Assembly (NCBI RefSeq): GCF_002208115.1
Contig: NZ_CP020946.1
Coordinates: 992,001 to 1,056,000 of the forward strand
Source of the DNA: Bdellovibrio bacteriovorus
GTDB lineage: Bacteria > Bdellovibrionota > Bdellovibrionia > Bdellovibrionales > Bdellovibrionaceae
Direction of reading: 5' to 3'
DNA: 64,000 nucleotides
Of this stretch, positions 16,147 to 26,107 are shown piece after piece. How positions within the stretch are numbered: position 1 is the first letter of the stretch; each line of letters opens with the position of its first letter. A program made the position numbers and the translations under genes. Under the pieces are notes generated by a model. It did no database searches. It saw only the letters and a list, made by a program, of their open reading frames with translations, and was not told the origin of the DNA.

Positions 16147-17724
16147 CTATTTCGTGATGCCCTGGAAGTTGCGGCAGAAGTACACGTTGAAGGTTCTTGC
16201 GTGGATGCCGTGACGGAATGTTTTCAAGGTCTCTTTGTCGCAACCATCCCAAGCGGCCCACTCCATCGGATCGGCCGGATATTTTTCCGTGCTGACGAAG
16301 ATCGCGTTTTGTCCCTTCAGATTGTTCATTTCTTCCGGGGACTGCATCACGGTGTAATGACTGACCGTAGAACTTAGCATGTACACTTTCTGTTTTGTGC
16401 CCCAGGTGGTCTGCGCCGTGTTTTCATAGCGGTGAGCCGCGATGAACGGTTTGCTGCCGCTTTCTGCGTGGATTTCACGCTGACGACGATTCACATAGCG
16501 CCCCAGGTCTTCCCAGCCGGTGAATTCGTTACTGAAGTCATAGGTGGTCTGCCACTCGCCATTGGGGTTGAACAGTTTGTACGCTTTAGGAATCCACGGA
16601 TAAGCAAACGGTGTGTAGCTGATCAAAGCCAGCAGCACAAAGAAGGCGCCAATACCCCAGGTGAAGACTTTGCTTCGCGCCTGAACAACTTGACGACGAC
16701 CCCATACCAAACCCTGAGACCAGATCGCCCCCGCACCCATCAACAGCAGGGTGTAGGCCGCACCACTCCAGTGGGGCTTGTATTCCGCCCAAAGCGGCTG
16801 TGGATAGAAGATCGCAATCGAAGGCAGGGTCAGGCACAGCAGGAATCTCCAGCGCGCCTCGTGGCGTTTAATGAATGAAGTGACAAACGCCAGCGCGATC
16901 ATCACGTACAGGAACGGAGTGGCAAACAGCAACTGAGCTCCGAAGAACACCAGCCAGCGGCCGATATCAAATTTGGCGCCCGTGTGACGATCATGGAACT
17001 GATATTTGAAACCCGGCCACTCATGCAGGTGATTCCACAGGAAGATCGGTGTCGCCAGAACAGTCGCAATCAGCAACCCCACCCACGGCCACGGCGTTAA
17101 AAGGTCCTTGCGGCGGGAAGGTGTCGCCAGCAGATACAGGCCAAAACCCGGCGCCAAAAGGGCGATGATGAATTTTGAATTCAGACCCAGGCCCATCAGG
17201 ATGCCCAGCCAGATCCAGGTTTTTTTCACGCTCCAGGCTTTGCCGTCTTCACGCACGCCCTGCCAGAATACGTAGGATGCCGCCACCCAGCAGAACATGA
17301 AGGGAGGTTCCGGAGATGCCACATAGCCGCCAAAGCCCCAGAACGGGGACCACAGCAAAACAACGCCGACAAAAATAGCCGCCCAGTCGTCAAACAAATC
17401 GCGAGTCAGTTTGTAAAGCAGAATGACCGTGCCCACAAAGCACAGGAAGCCCGGCAGACGCACCCCCAGATAGGTGTCACCAAAAGCACTGGTGGTGATG
17501 GCTTCAAGCCACGCAATCATGGCCGGGTGGTCAAAATAGGAAAGCTGGGGCCATTTGGCCCAGGACCAGTGGTAAGCCTCGTCATCAATCAGGCCGATAT
17601 TCAGCGAGAAAAAAGCTCGGAAAAACAGTGTCAAAATGAACAGGATGGTGACTTTTTTCGAGAGGTTTTGGCGCTTCCAGAATTCACGAATCACAGGGGT
17701 GTCCTTGCTGGGGTGTTCGGTCAT
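16147..17724 (-). CDS. GT39-family membrane glycosyltransferase (ArnT/PMT-like)
   Basis: This 525-aa integral membrane protein has about 10-12 helices. Near residue 50 it has the GT39 luminal acidic motif in IGLIDDEAYHWSWAKW, followed by YFDHPAMIAW, as in PMT and ArnT enzymes that use polyprenyl-phosphate sugars. The C-terminal 130 residues are soluble and periplasmic. It probably adds a lipid-linked sugar to an envelope acceptor such as lipid A, polysaccharide or protein; the acceptor is not evident. Start is the ATG giving MTEHPSKD. A far longer frame upstream overlaps the divergent lipoprotein gene and is not real. Confidence 0.85.
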   Translation of the reverse strand: MTEHPSKDTPVIREFWKRQNLSKKVTILFILTLFFRAFFSLNIGLIDDEAYHWSWAKWPQLSYFDHPAMIAWLEAITTSAFGDTYLGVRLPGFLCFVGTVILLYKLTRDLFDDWAAIFVGVVLLWSPFWGFGGYVASPEPPFMFCWVAASYVFWQGVREDGKAWSVKKTWIWLGILMGLGLNSKFIIALLAPGFGLYLLATPSRRKDLLTPWPWVGLLIATVLATPIFLWNHLHEWPGFKYQFHDRHTGAKFDIGRWLVFFGAQLLFATPFLYVMIALAFVTSFIKRHEARWRFLLCLTLPSIAIFYPQPLWAEYKPHWSGAAYTLLLMGAGAIWSQGLVWGRRQVVQARSKVFTWGIGAFFVLLALISYTPFAYPWIPKAYKLFNPNGEWQTTYDFSNEFTGWEDLGRYVNRRQREIHAESGSKPFIAAHRYENTAQTTWGTKQKVYMLSSTVSHYTVMQSPEEMNNLKGQNAIFVSTEKYPADPMEWAAWDGCDKETLKTFRHGIHARTFNVYFCRNFQGITK

Positions 17725-17811
17725 TTTGTCAAAGCTCTGTCGTAATATCTTGGGGCGTCGGTGGCAACCAAATTCTTGCCTGTAAAGGCGCTGGGTGAGA
17801 CTCTGCGGGGC

Positions 17812-18852
17812 ATGAAATTGACCTTGATCGCTGTGGCCGGGTTGTTTGTGTTTTTGGGGTGCCAAAGTTTCCGTTATCATGACCCCCAGAAACCACATCG
17901 CGGGGAAACCCAGTTTTACAACAACTATGACAATTCCCCGAAAGCCAGCTTTTGGAAGTGGCAGTGGGAGCGTTTGACGGGACCGCATAAAGACGAAGCG
18001 CCGTTTCGTCCGCCTGTGCTGAAAACAGACACAGAATATTTGCGCCAGAATAAAAGTGAAACCACACTGACCTGGATCGGGCACAGCTCTTTCCTGCTGC
18101 AGTTGCACGGAAAAAATGTTGTCACTGATCCGGTCTTCTCGGAACGCGTGTCTCCGGTCAGTTTCATGGGGCCGAAACGCCTGGTGGCTTTGCCTTTTGA
18201 GCAAAAAGAACTGCCGCCGGTGGATGTGGTTCTGGTTTCCCACGCCCACTATGATCATCTTGATTTAAAAACCCTGCGTGAACTGAACAAACATAATCAG
18301 GGAAAGACTCTGTTCCTGGTTCCGTTGGGAAATGCGGACCTTTTGAAATCCGAAGGAATTGAAAACGTCAAAGAACTCGACTGGTGGGAACAATTCAGCC
18401 TGGATGGACTGACGATCACTTTCACGCCCGCTCAGCACTGGACCCAGCGCAGTCTTTGGGATCGTAATCAGACTTTATGGGGTGGCTGGCACGTGCAGTC
18501 AGAAAAATTCAAATTCTTCTATGCCGGCGACACCGGTTATTCGAAGGATTTTTCAGACGTGCACAGTCGTTTTGGAGACGTGGATCTGGCGCTGATTCCA
18601 ATCGGTGCTTATGAACCACGCTGGTTCATGGGAAAGCAGCATGTGGATCCGGATGGAGCAGTTAAAATTCACAAGGATCTTCATTCCCGCCTGAGCATTG
18701 GGGTACACTGGGGCACTTTCCGCCTCAGTGATGAACCCATGGCTGAGCCGCCTCAGGAATTGGCGGCGGCAAGGGATCGTGCCGGAATCCCCGAGAGTGG
18801 TTTTCGCGTGATGATGCACGGTGAAGTTTTGAAATTGGACAATAGAAAATAG
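17812..18852 (+). CDS. metallo-beta-lactamase-fold lipoprotein (NAPE-PLD-like)
   Basis: This 346-aa product starts at the ATG giving [19 protein letters not shown], with lipobox FLGC (Cys17). The hydrolase domain shows the metal motif SHAHYDHLD and further ligands in [14 protein letters not shown] and GVHWGTF. Together with WIGHSSFLL and [18 protein letters not shown] these match the N-acylphosphatidylethanolamine-phospholipase-D-like branch of MBL hydrolases. It probably cleaves a phosphodiester or related bond in a lipid or small molecule at the outer membrane. It is 12 bp upstream of the aspA start region and probably co-transcribed with it. Confidence 0.82.
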   Translation: MKLTLIAVAGLFVFLGCQSFRYHDPQKPHRGETQFYNNYDNSPKASFWKWQWERLTGPHKDEAPFRPPVLKTDTEYLRQNKSETTLTWIGHSSFLLQLHGKNVVTDPVFSERVSPVSFMGPKRLVALPFEQKELPPVDVVLVSHAHYDHLDLKTLRELNKHNQGKTLFLVPLGNADLLKSEGIENVKELDWWEQFSLDGLTITFTPAQHWTQRSLWDRNQTLWGGWHVQSEKFKFFYAGDTGYSKDFSDVHSRFGDVDLALIPIGAYEPRWFMGKQHVDPDGAVKIHKDLHSRLSIGVHWGTFRLSDEPMAEPPQELAAARDRAGIPESGFRVMMHGEVLKLDNRK

Positions 18853-18866
18853 ATTTGGAGTTTGTG

Positions 18867-20285
18867 ATGGAAAAGTTCCGCGTAGAAAAAGATTTGCTGG
18901 GTGAAAAGAAAGTCCCTGCGGAAGCTTATTACGGTATTCACACCGTGCGTGCGATGGAAAACTTCCAGATTTCCGGCATCCCGGTAGGGGGCAATCAAAG
19001 TTTTGTGCGTGGTCTGGCGCTGGTGAAAAAAGCCTGCGCACTGGCCAATGGCGAGTTGGGCACCATCCCGGCGGATGTTTCCAAGTCCCTGGTGGAAGCC
19101 TGTGACATTGTTTTACAGGATCCGAAAAAATGGGGTCAGCAGTTTCCGTCTGACGTGTATCAGGGCGGCGCCGGGACTTCCATCAATATGAACGCCAATG
19201 AAGTGATTGCCAATATCGCGCTGGAAAAACGCGGTTTGCAAAAAGGCACCTATTCTGTGATCAATCCCAACGATCATGTGAATAAATGCCAGTCCACCAA
19301 TGATGCGTATCCGACGGCTTTCCGAGTGGCGCTGTACGAACATCTGAATGGAACTTTGGCGGCACTGGATTCACTGGCTTTGGCCTTTGAGAAAAAAGGC
19401 AAAGAATTCCAGAGCGTTCTAAAAATGGGTCGCACGCAGTTGCAGGACGCGGTTCCGATGTCCCTGGGACAGGAGTTCAACGCCTTTGCCACTTTGCTGA
19501 AAGAAGACGGCCGTCTGACCCGCACAGTTCAGAAATTCATGCTGGAGGTGAATCTGGGGGCGACGGCGATCGGCACCGGCATTAATACACCTCCGGGATA
19601 TGCTGCTTTGGCGGTGCAAAAGCTGGCTGAAGTTACCGGTCATCCTTTCGTACAGTCAGAAGATTACATCGAAGCTACCAGCGACTGTGGTGCTTACATC
19701 ATCATTTCCGGTGCCCTGAAGCGCACGGCTGTGAAGCTTTCCAAAATCTGCAATGACTTGCGTTTGCTCAGTTCCGGTCCGCGTGCGGGTTTAAAGGAGA
19801 TCAATCTGCCGGAAATGCAGGCCGGTTCTTCGATTATGCCTGCGAAAGTCAATCCGGTGATTCCGGAAGTTGTGAATCAGGTCAGCTTCAAAATCATCGG
19901 CAATGATCTGGCGATCACGCTGGCTGCTGAAGCTGGTCAATTGCAGTTGAATGTCATGGAGCCCGTCATTGCCTCCAGCTTGTTTGAGTCTTTGGATCTT
20001 TTGAAAAATGCCTGTGAAACCCTGGAGCACAAATGTGTGAAGGGCATCACCGCAAATCCCGAGCGTTGCCGTGATTATGTGATGAACAGCATTGGTATTG
20101 TGACATATCTGGACCCGATCATTGGTCACGACGAAGGGGACCGCATTGGTAAGATCTGTGCAGAGACCGGTCGCAATGTCGCGGAAGTCGCTCTTGAGCG
20201 GGGAGTGGTGACTCAGGCGCAGTTGGATGAGTTGTTCTCAATGGAAAATCTGCTGAACCCGAAGTACGTCGGGAAGAAGCACTAA
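18867..20285 (+). CDS. aspA: aspartate ammonia-lyase
   Basis: This 472-aa enzyme of the fumarase/aspartase superfamily converts L-aspartate to fumarate and ammonia. It has [12 protein letters not shown] (101-112), the [14 protein letters not shown] region and the family signature [11 protein letters not shown] (320-330). The GTSxNMNxNE plus QS-x-N/D-x-Y pattern separates aspartases and fumarase C from argininosuccinate lyase, and MEPVIA and [11 protein letters not shown] favour AspA. The ATG is preceded by GGAG at 6 bp. Feeds amino acids into the TCA cycle; malic enzyme further along works on the same C4 pool. It ends convergently with the FUSC gene, with a 4-bp stop overlap. Confidence 0.93.
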   Translation: MEKFRVEKDLLGEKKVPAEAYYGIHTVRAMENFQISGIPVGGNQSFVRGLALVKKACALANGELGTIPADVSKSLVEACDIVLQDPKKWGQQFPSDVYQGGAGTSINMNANEVIANIALEKRGLQKGTYSVINPNDHVNKCQSTNDAYPTAFRVALYEHLNGTLAALDSLALAFEKKGKEFQSVLKMGRTQLQDAVPMSLGQEFNAFATLLKEDGRLTRTVQKFMLEVNLGATAIGTGINTPPGYAALAVQKLAEVTGHPFVQSEDYIEATSDCGAYIIISGALKRTAVKLSKICNDLRLLSSGPRAGLKEINLPEMQAGSSIMPAKVNPVIPEVVNQVSFKIIGNDLAITLAAEAGQLQLNVMEPVIASSLFESLDLLKNACETLEHKCVKGITANPERCRDYVMNSIGIVTYLDPIIGHDEGDRIGKICAETGRNVAEVALERGVVTQAQLDELFSMENLLNPKYVGKKH

Positions 20286-21316
20286 CTGCGGCGCCGGAAA
20301 AGCACCTGGGGGTTCACCACCAGGATGCCGACCAGGGCCAGAATGCAGCCGATGCCCGTGGCTGTCAGGCGAATCATCGGGGTGTGCAAATCACCCCGTT
20401 CCAGATTGGGCATATCCAGAATAAGCAATAACATCACAGCCATGACCGCCGACCCCAGCCAGTAGCTGCGGATGATGGACCATGGCCCCCAGAAGCTCAC
20501 CAGAGCCAAAATCAAAATAGCCAGCCACAACGGCGGCTCGGCATAAATAATCACATCAGCGACGATCACACCCACTAATGTTCCCAGGAATCGCTGAATG
20601 CTGCGATAGACGCTTTGTTTGATCTCCGGACGCATAATAATCAGCACGGTGCCCACCGCCCAGTAGCCGTGATCCACCTTCAGTACATCCACGGCAATCA
20701 GACTCAGCAGAATCGCCATCGCATATCCGGTGGCATACAAATGCCGGGACTTTTCCGTGGTCATGGATTCTTTCAAGGTGGTGCGAAGCCGCGCAAAGGG
20801 ATTGGGCTGGTGCCGGCGCAAAAACACCAAAATGCCCAGAGAAACAAAGACGCACAGATAACCCAGGAAAGCATAGCTCACGATCGGGACGAAATATTTT
20901 TGCAGATCCCCGGCGTAAGCCCCGGCCAGCACCTGAAAGATTGAAAACAGCAAAGCGCGCTCAAGTTCCGCACCCTTGCCTCCGCCCATGAGCCCCAGCC
21001 AGTAAACCAGGCCCAGCAGTGTGGGAATGAAAAGAGCGTTGTGTTTGTGGGTCAGGATGCCCAAAGAAAGCCCGGCCGCCATCATCAGGAATGTCAGAGT
21101 GATCGTCCACAGGCGATGTCCCAAGGTCCCCAAATGATCATTCAAAGGCAGCAGAAAGCCCATCAAAGAGCCGAAGATCGCCACCGGCAGTTGCCCCATG
21201 ATTGAGCCAATCACCAAAGGAAAGGCCGTCGCAAAAGCGCAGACGAACATGCGAGGCCACGGAGATGGCATCGGCTGGATTCGCAGAACTTCATCGATGT
21301 GATGGCGCAGACTCAT
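20282..21316 (-). CDS. FUSC-family membrane transporter-like protein
   Basis: This 344-aa protein has two blocks of helices (about residues 20-160 and 190-335), matching the FUSC/aromatic-acid-exporter family. The second block includes [16 protein letters not shown] followed by R-x2-G-T-x-V-G, a recognisable FUSC_2 element. Such proteins export aromatic acids, fusaric acid or polyamines with an MFP partner; none is adjacent. The start is ATG at the MSLRHH residue run. It is divergent from the FrnE-type gene with a 31-bp spacer, so their promoters overlap. Confidence 0.8.
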   Translation of the reverse strand: MSLRHHIDEVLRIQPMPSPWPRMFVCAFATAFPLVIGSIMGQLPVAIFGSLMGFLLPLNDHLGTLGHRLWTITLTFLMMAAGLSLGILTHKHNALFIPTLLGLVYWLGLMGGGKGAELERALLFSIFQVLAGAYAGDLQKYFVPIVSYAFLGYLCVFVSLGILVFLRRHQPNPFARLRTTLKESMTTEKSRHLYATGYAMAILLSLIAVDVLKVDHGYWAVGTVLIIMRPEIKQSVYRSIQRFLGTLVGVIVADVIIYAEPPLWLAILILALVSFWGPWSIIRSYWLGSAVMAVMLLLILDMPNLERGDLHTPMIRLTATGIGCILALVGILVVNPQVLFRRRS

Positions 21317-21347
21317 GAAAATCAGTATACTACTGCGGAGGTGCCTT

Positions 21348-21980
21348 ATGAAAAAGAAAATCAAACTTGAACTGGTGGTCGATATTGTTTGTCCGTGGTG
21401 TTATGTCGGAAAAACAACACTGTTTAAGGCCATGGAATCTGTCAAAGATGAGTATGACTTTGATGTGAGCGTTCTTCCGTTTCAATTGGATCCGGGCACT
21501 CCGGCAGAAGGCGTTCCCCGAGCTGTGTATCTGGCTGCCAAGTTTGGAAATAGCGAACGTTTTCAAATGGCAGAGCAACGGGTGATTCAAGCGGCCGCCG
21601 CCGCGGGCGCTGAACTTCATTTTGATAAAATGCAGGTGCAGATCAATACGATGGACTGCCATCGTCTGATCTGGTGGGCGGGCACTCGACAAAATCAGGT
21701 CGCGGTCACCAATGAGATTTATAAGGCCTACTATGCAGAGGCTTTGGATCTGTCCCAGCGCGAAGTTTTAGCCAGCGTGATGGCACGAGTGGGCTATGAC
21801 AAGAATGAGGTTCTGACATTCCTGCAAAGCGAGCAGGGCTTCAACGAAGTGGCCGCGCTGATTGACGAGGCTTATGCACTGGGAATCAGCGGGGTGCCGT
21901 TTGTTATTTTAAATCGGGAGGCTGGAATTTCAGGAGCTCAGCCACTCGAGGTGTTTTTGCAGGCTTTTCAACAAGTTTAA
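21348..21980 (+). CDS. DsbA-family oxidoreductase, FrnE type
   Basis: This 210-aa thioredoxin-fold protein has active site CPWC (C15-C18) at the end of the first beta strand and an inserted helical domain. It also has the conserved cis-Pro region GISGVPFVILN near residue 185 and ISGAQPLEVF. No signal peptide, so it acts in the cytoplasm, as FrnE-like dithiol oxidoreductases do. The ATG has GGAGGTG just upstream. Its 3' end overlaps the convergent solute-binding protein gene by 77 bp. Confidence 0.85.
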   Translation: MKKKIKLELVVDIVCPWCYVGKTTLFKAMESVKDEYDFDVSVLPFQLDPGTPAEGVPRAVYLAAKFGNSERFQMAEQRVIQAAAAAGAELHFDKMQVQINTMDCHRLIWWAGTRQNQVAVTNEIYKAYYAEALDLSQREVLASVMARVGYDKNEVLTFLQSEQGFNEVAALIDEAYALGISGVPFVILNREAGISGAQPLEVFLQAFQQV

Positions 21981-22767
21981 GCAGGGGATGAGCCGGAGGC
22001 AGCGACAGTTGAACTTCTGGCGGTGCCTTCAGATTCAGGAACCATTTTTTGTAAAGGTGTTCATACTGCCCGGAACGTTTGATTTCTTCAAAGGCGGTCT
22101 TCCATTTGCTTATGGTCAGCGGGGCTGTTCCCCGGGAAAAAGCAAAGTACAAAGAACTGTGAGCCAGCGACAGCACTTTGACGAAGGGGTTGGATTTGTA
22201 TCCGGCACGACGGAACAGTTCGGCAACGACCAGTTCATCATCGCAGATGGCTTCCACGCGTCCCGACATCAGCATCTTTGCGGCGTTGACGGATGAATTC
22301 ACGGGAACAATGTTGGCGAAACCCTCTTGCTCCAGAATGTTATGGAAGGCGGTGCCGCGATGGACGGCGATGCGCAGTTCTTTTTTCAAAGACTGCAGGG
22401 TCACTTTGCCAAGATCCTGGGTGCCGCGCACATAAATGGCGATTTCGCCATTGGCGATGGGGCCGATCAGGGTGAACAGCTTTTCACGCTCAGGATTGCG
22501 GACCACTGTGAACAACAAAACATCAGGCTGGGTCACGGCCAAGTGATAAGCCCGCGGCCATGGCAGAACCTCAATACTTTGACTTAACGAAGCTGACTTT
22601 TGAATCATGCGCGCCAGATCCACAGCCATTCCTTCCGCAGATCCTGAATTTTCATAGGTAATAGGAGGCCAGTGCTCGGTCACAATTCTCAAGGGGAACT
22701 GTGAAGCCCAGCAGGGCTGCGCCAGTGGCAGCAGTAAAAAAATAATCAAAAAAAACAGCTGCGACAT
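21904..22767 (-). CDS. periplasmic solute-binding protein (family 3 type)
   Basis: This 287-aa product has a signal peptide (LLPLAQPCWA-S, cleavage near residue 22). Its type-II periplasmic binding fold has RIVTEHWPPITYENSG near the N-terminus, then EGMAVDLARMI and IAVHRGTAFHNIL in the hinge region. The Y-E-N-x-G-x-A-x-G-x-x-V-D start is typical of amino-acid-type family 3 binding proteins. No permease or ATPase gene lies near, so it may act alone as a sensor ligand protein or with a distant transporter. A Pro-rich tail (about 250-287) extends it beyond the usual fold, and that tail lies over the FrnE-type gene end. Confidence 0.8.
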   Translation of the reverse strand: MSQLFFLIIFLLLPLAQPCWASQFPLRIVTEHWPPITYENSGSAEGMAVDLARMIQKSASLSQSIEVLPWPRAYHLAVTQPDVLLFTVVRNPEREKLFTLIGPIANGEIAIYVRGTQDLGKVTLQSLKKELRIAVHRGTAFHNILEQEGFANIVPVNSSVNAAKMLMSGRVEAICDDELVVAELFRRAGYKSNPFVKVLSLAHSSLYFAFSRGTAPLTISKWKTAFEEIKRSGQYEHLYKKWFLNLKAPPEVQLSLPPAHPLLKLVEKPAKTPRVAELLKFQPPDLK

Positions 22768-22812
22768 GTGTTAATCTTATCACAGATCAAACATCGGTGG
22801 AGGAAGAGCTAT

Positions 22813-23997
22813 ATGCCAGTCCTGTCGAATATCAAGTCTGCTCACGTTCCGGTGAAAATCTGGTCTCCAGAATCCGAAGTTGAGTCACAAGCCTTGAAGC
22901 AACTTCAGAATGTGGCATCGTTGCCATTTGTATTTAAGCATGTGGCAGCAATGCCGGATGTGCATTTGGGAATTGGTGCCACAGTCGGAAGTGTGATCGC
23001 TACCAAAGGCGCGGTGATTCCTGCCGCCGTCGGTGTGGATATAGGCTGTGGCATGATTGCGGCGCGGCTGAATGTAAACCCGGAACTGGTGCTGCATGAT
23101 CTGTATCGTCTGCGCGCCGGAATTGAAAGTGTGATTCCTTTGGGGCATGAATCCAATAAAAAGCTGACCCAGGAAGTGCAGAACTGGAAGGGCTGGAAGA
23201 ACATGCCGGAGTCTGTGTCCCTGCTGCGCTTGAAAGACCGCGCGTCCCATCAGTTGGGAAGTCTGGGTGGGGGCAATCATTTTATCGAAATCTGCACCGA
23301 TGAAGAAGGAGCCGTGTGGGTGATGCTGCATTCCGGTTCCCGCAACGTGGGAAAAAGCCTGGCCGAAGAGCACATCCGCGGCGCCAAAGGGGAAATTGCA
23401 AGACTGGCCGTCAAGCTGCCTGACCCGGATCTGGCTTATTATGTGGAGGGCACCACCGAGTACGAAAATTACATGCGCGATCTGGAGTGGGCGCAAAGCT
23501 ATGCGCTGGAAAACCGCGAAGAGATGCTTCGCCGGGTGATGGAGGTGATTTCTCATCACGTCGGGAAAAAAGGCGCACCTCTGCCATATTCACTGAAGGT
23601 TAACTGTCATCATAACTATGCCACCCGCGAAGTGCACTATGGGGAAAATGTCCTGATCACGCGCAAAGGGGCGGTGCGTGCCCAAAAAGGTGATCTGGGG
23701 ATCATTCCGGGTTCGATGGGAGCCAGATCCTATATTGTCAGAGGCAAAGGCAATGCCGAGTCTTTTGATTCCTGTTCGCACGGGGCGGGAAGGCGCATGT
23801 CACGTTCAGAAGCCAAGCGGCGGTTCAGTCTGACGGATTTGCAAAAACAGACGGCAGGGGTGGAGTGTCGTAAGGACGCCGGTGTCATTGACGAAATTCC
23901 CGGCGCTTACAAGGACATCGACCAGGTGATGAAAAATCAAATGGATCTGGTCGACGTCGTGGCGGTGCTAAAACAGGTGCTGTGCGTGAAAGGCTAG
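22813..23997 (+). CDS. rtcB: RNA-splicing ligase RtcB
   Basis: This 394-aa protein joins 2',3'-cyclic-phosphate or 3'-phosphate RNA ends to 5'-OH ends using GTP and Mn2+. Visible motifs are MPDVHLGIGATVGSV, VGVDIGCGM (D75, C79), SLGGGNHFIE, LHSGSRNVG, and SCSHGAGRRMSR in which H323 is the expected guanylylated histidine. The ATG has GGAGGAAG about 9 bp upstream. Length fits bacterial RtcB. No RtcA or RtcR gene is adjacent. It likely repairs or splices tRNA or rRNA after stress cleavage. Its TAG and the TAG of the next convergent gene share a palindromic CTAG. Confidence 0.93.
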   Translation: MPVLSNIKSAHVPVKIWSPESEVESQALKQLQNVASLPFVFKHVAAMPDVHLGIGATVGSVIATKGAVIPAAVGVDIGCGMIAARLNVNPELVLHDLYRLRAGIESVIPLGHESNKKLTQEVQNWKGWKNMPESVSLLRLKDRASHQLGSLGGGNHFIEICTDEEGAVWVMLHSGSRNVGKSLAEEHIRGAKGEIARLAVKLPDPDLAYYVEGTTEYENYMRDLEWAQSYALENREEMLRRVMEVISHHVGKKGAPLPYSLKVNCHHNYATREVHYGENVLITRKGAVRAQKGDLGIIPGSMGARSYIVRGKGNAESFDSCSHGAGRRMSRSEAKRRFSLTDLQKQTAGVECRKDAGVIDEIPGAYKDIDQVMKNQMDLVDVVAVLKQVLCVKG

Positions 23998-24473
23998 TTG
24001 CGTTTCTTGCGGGACTGCTGGCGGTGGGTTTCCTGCCAGTTTTTTCTGTGATGTGCCGTCTGATGTTTTTCAACTTTGGATTCCGGCAGATTCTGCAGAT
24101 GTGCTTTCAACTGGGAATGCAATGGTAATAAACCGACACCGGACATCAACAGGTCGCGGTACTGTTTTCCAAAACCTTCTTCGACGTGATTGATCAAAAG
24201 TTTTTCGATTTCTGCGCGGGCCACGCCGGCGTCTTCTTCAGAGATGTGTTCCAGTTCGGTCAGGATGTCGATGTCAGCCATCAGGGACGTCAGTTCACGC
24301 AGCCACAAATAGCGTTCTGCGGTCATCAGCACCTGAAACCATTCTGTCGGAGCGGCCTGATAACCTACTTCACGGTCGAATTGGTCTTTCAGTGAATTCA
24401 AAACTTCTTTTTGCAGAGCCCACAGGGCTTGACGGACTTGAAGAGTGGCAGAGTGATGAGCTGATTTTGACAT
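23994..24473 (-). CDS. conserved-looking hypothetical cytoplasmic protein
   Basis: This 159-aa protein has no signal or membrane segment. It is mainly helical, with a Glu/Asp/Leu-rich centre (LTELEHISEEDAGVARAEIE) and a very basic His/Arg/Lys C-terminus (QTAHHRKNWQETHRQQSRKK) that could bind nucleic acid. No family recognised. It converges on rtcB with a 4-bp CTAG overlap. It could be a small nucleic-acid-associated or stress protein; that is a guess. Confidence 0.6.
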   Translation of the reverse strand: MSKSAHHSATLQVRQALWALQKEVLNSLKDQFDREVGYQAAPTEWFQVLMTAERYLWLRELTSLMADIDILTELEHISEEDAGVARAEIEKLLINHVEEGFGKQYRDLLMSGVGLLPLHSQLKAHLQNLPESKVEKHQTAHHRKNWQETHRQQSRKKRN

Positions 24474-24596
24474 GGGGTAGGGCTCCTGGTTCGCTTTTAA
24501 AAGCCGATCCTAGCGTATTTTATCGCCAATGACATCTACTTTTAGCAGCTCTGCAGGAGCCCAATTGGGGTTCTTAATAAACCAGTGGTAACGTCA

Positions 24597-25193
24597 CTAT
24601 CTGCAACGTCTCCATTGCAAGTGGTAGATCAGGCCGGAGCTGATGTCGGCGCTATCCACCGTTGCCAGGGTCTGTTCACCACGGGCGTTGGATTTAGCCA
24701 TCATGGATGTGTTGACACGCAAGTTCACGTTGGCTCCGCACGGCGTCCAAACCATAGTGCTGGCAAGCAGACCGTCAGAGATCGTGTAGCTGTCGTTCAC
24801 CGGACCCATGAAGGTGCGGCTGATGCGAGGACCACGGGCCCCTGCCCAGAAGTATTCCGCATCAAAGCGTGACATACCACCACGAGGCACGAAGTTGAAT
24901 CCACGGTAGTCAACCTGGATCACCGCCACGCTGTAGCCGCTTGGCACGGTCACTGGAACAGAGATGTTACAGGACTTGCGATCCATGGAGCGGCCGTTAC
25001 CGGCTTCAGCCACATAGTTATCGAACAGGATACTGAGTGCAGAAGCATCCGGGCTGACAGTGACACTGGCACTGCCCGCAGGACAGCCGGTTCCACCGTA
25101 GGCTGGTTGACCCAGGCGAATTTCCTGAGCATTGGCTTGCAGACTCATTGCAGAGATCATCCCCGCGATTGCGATCAATAGTTTACCTTTCAT
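24597..25193 (-). CDS. secreted DUF4360-family protein, copy A
   Basis: This 198-aa product has a signal peptide cleaved after QANA (residue 22). The mature domain has GGTGCPAGSASVTVSPD, an LFDNYVAE element and MDRKSCNISVPV-V-PSGY, followed by DYRGF and two further Cys. This matches DUF4360 (PF14273), a secreted beta-sheet family of unknown function known mainly from myxobacteria, fungi and predatory bacteria. The paralogue lies immediately upstream on the same strand (57-bp gap), so the pair arose by tandem duplication. The AT-rich 5' region contains an AAGGGGGA ribosome site. Confidence 0.8.
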   Translation of the reverse strand: MKGKLLIAIAGMISAMSLQANAQEIRLGQPAYGGTGCPAGSASVTVSPDASALSILFDNYVAEAGNGRSMDRKSCNISVPVTVPSGYSVAVIQVDYRGFNFVPRGGMSRFDAEYFWAGARGPRISRTFMGPVNDSYTISDGLLASTMVWTPCGANVNLRVNTSMMAKSNARGEQTLATVDSADISSGLIYHLQWRRCR

Positions 25194-25250
25194 AAATCCC
25201 CCTTGTGATTATGACATTGTTAGTTTGTTAATTTGGTTTTTGATTTTTAA

Positions 25251-26000
25251 TTATGGAAAACGCGGTGGTCTTCCAGGATTGTTCGGCCGACCTGGTCCCG
25301 GATCGCGTCCCGGTGGTTGATTGACACCACCGTTACTTGGTCGGCAGGTCTTCCACGCCAGTTGGTATTTTTGGGATTGCACCTGACCGTCGATACTGTC
25401 CAGAGTGATCTGGGCTGTCAGCAGTGACGATAAATTCAGATTGCGGGCCATCAGATAAGTCGTGATGTAAAGTGACTGAACAGAATTGGCGTTGCATGCG
25501 GCCCATGGTGCAACACGAGTGTCGACCTGGTGACGGATGTAATAAGTGTCGTTGTACGGTCCACGGAATTCCTGCGCGCGGAAATTGTAGGTGCCGCCGT
25601 TTTCATAGCCGGGACGTTCGTTGCGGGGTTTGCTGCCATCAAAAGAATAAAGGGCCTGATGGGTCACCATCGTTCCGGCTTCAGCGTAGGCAAAGCCGCG
25701 ATAGTCTGCGGAGGTCACCGCGAAAGTCCATCCTGCCGGCACCTGGAAATTCACCTTCAGTTCACAGTTCAGGCGAACGATCGGGCGGTGCATGGTGGAC
25801 TCAGCGATAAAATTGTCCAGAAGTAAAGAGAAGGTCTGTGCATCCGGTGAAATTGTGGCGTTGTAAGTGCCCGCTGGACATCCCGAGCCCACGGCCTGGA
25901 TGCTGTGAATGCGGATGCCTGGTGGCGTTTGGGCCAAGGCGGCTGGTGCCGATAACAATAAGGACATTCCAATTAATGATGTGATTCCCCGCCAGATCAT
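25251..26000 (-). CDS. secreted DUF4360-family protein with Pro-rich tail, copy B
   Basis: This 249-aa protein starts at an ATG preceded by a strong GGGGGGAAA ribosome site. The signal peptide is cleaved near ALA-Q (residue 23). The mature part repeats the copy A plan: GSGCPAGTYNATISPD, LLLDNFIAES, RLNCELKVNFQVPAGWTF and DYRGFAY. A C-terminal extension of about 30 residues rich in Pro, Gly and Arg (PPGRDPGPGRPNNPGRPP) is absent from copy A and may bind polymer or carry a targeting signal. The function of the family is unknown. Confidence 0.8.
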   Translation of the reverse strand: MIWRGITSLIGMSLLLSAPAALAQTPPGIRIHSIQAVGSGCPAGTYNATISPDAQTFSLLLDNFIAESTMHRPIVRLNCELKVNFQVPAGWTFAVTSADYRGFAYAEAGTMVTHQALYSFDGSKPRNERPGYENGGTYNFRAQEFRGPYNDTYYIRHQVDTRVAPWAACNANSVQSLYITTYLMARNLNLSSLLTAQITLDSIDGQVQSQKYQLAWKTCRPSNGGVNQPPGRDPGPGRPNNPGRPPRFP

Positions 26001-26107
26001 AATGTTTCCCCCCAGAAACTGGTGACATCGGTCACCTGGGAATCCATATAGCAAGGGCCGGGCCAGCTTTATCGGTGGCAGCGTGGCTCCACCTCTGTCA
26101 TGACGCA

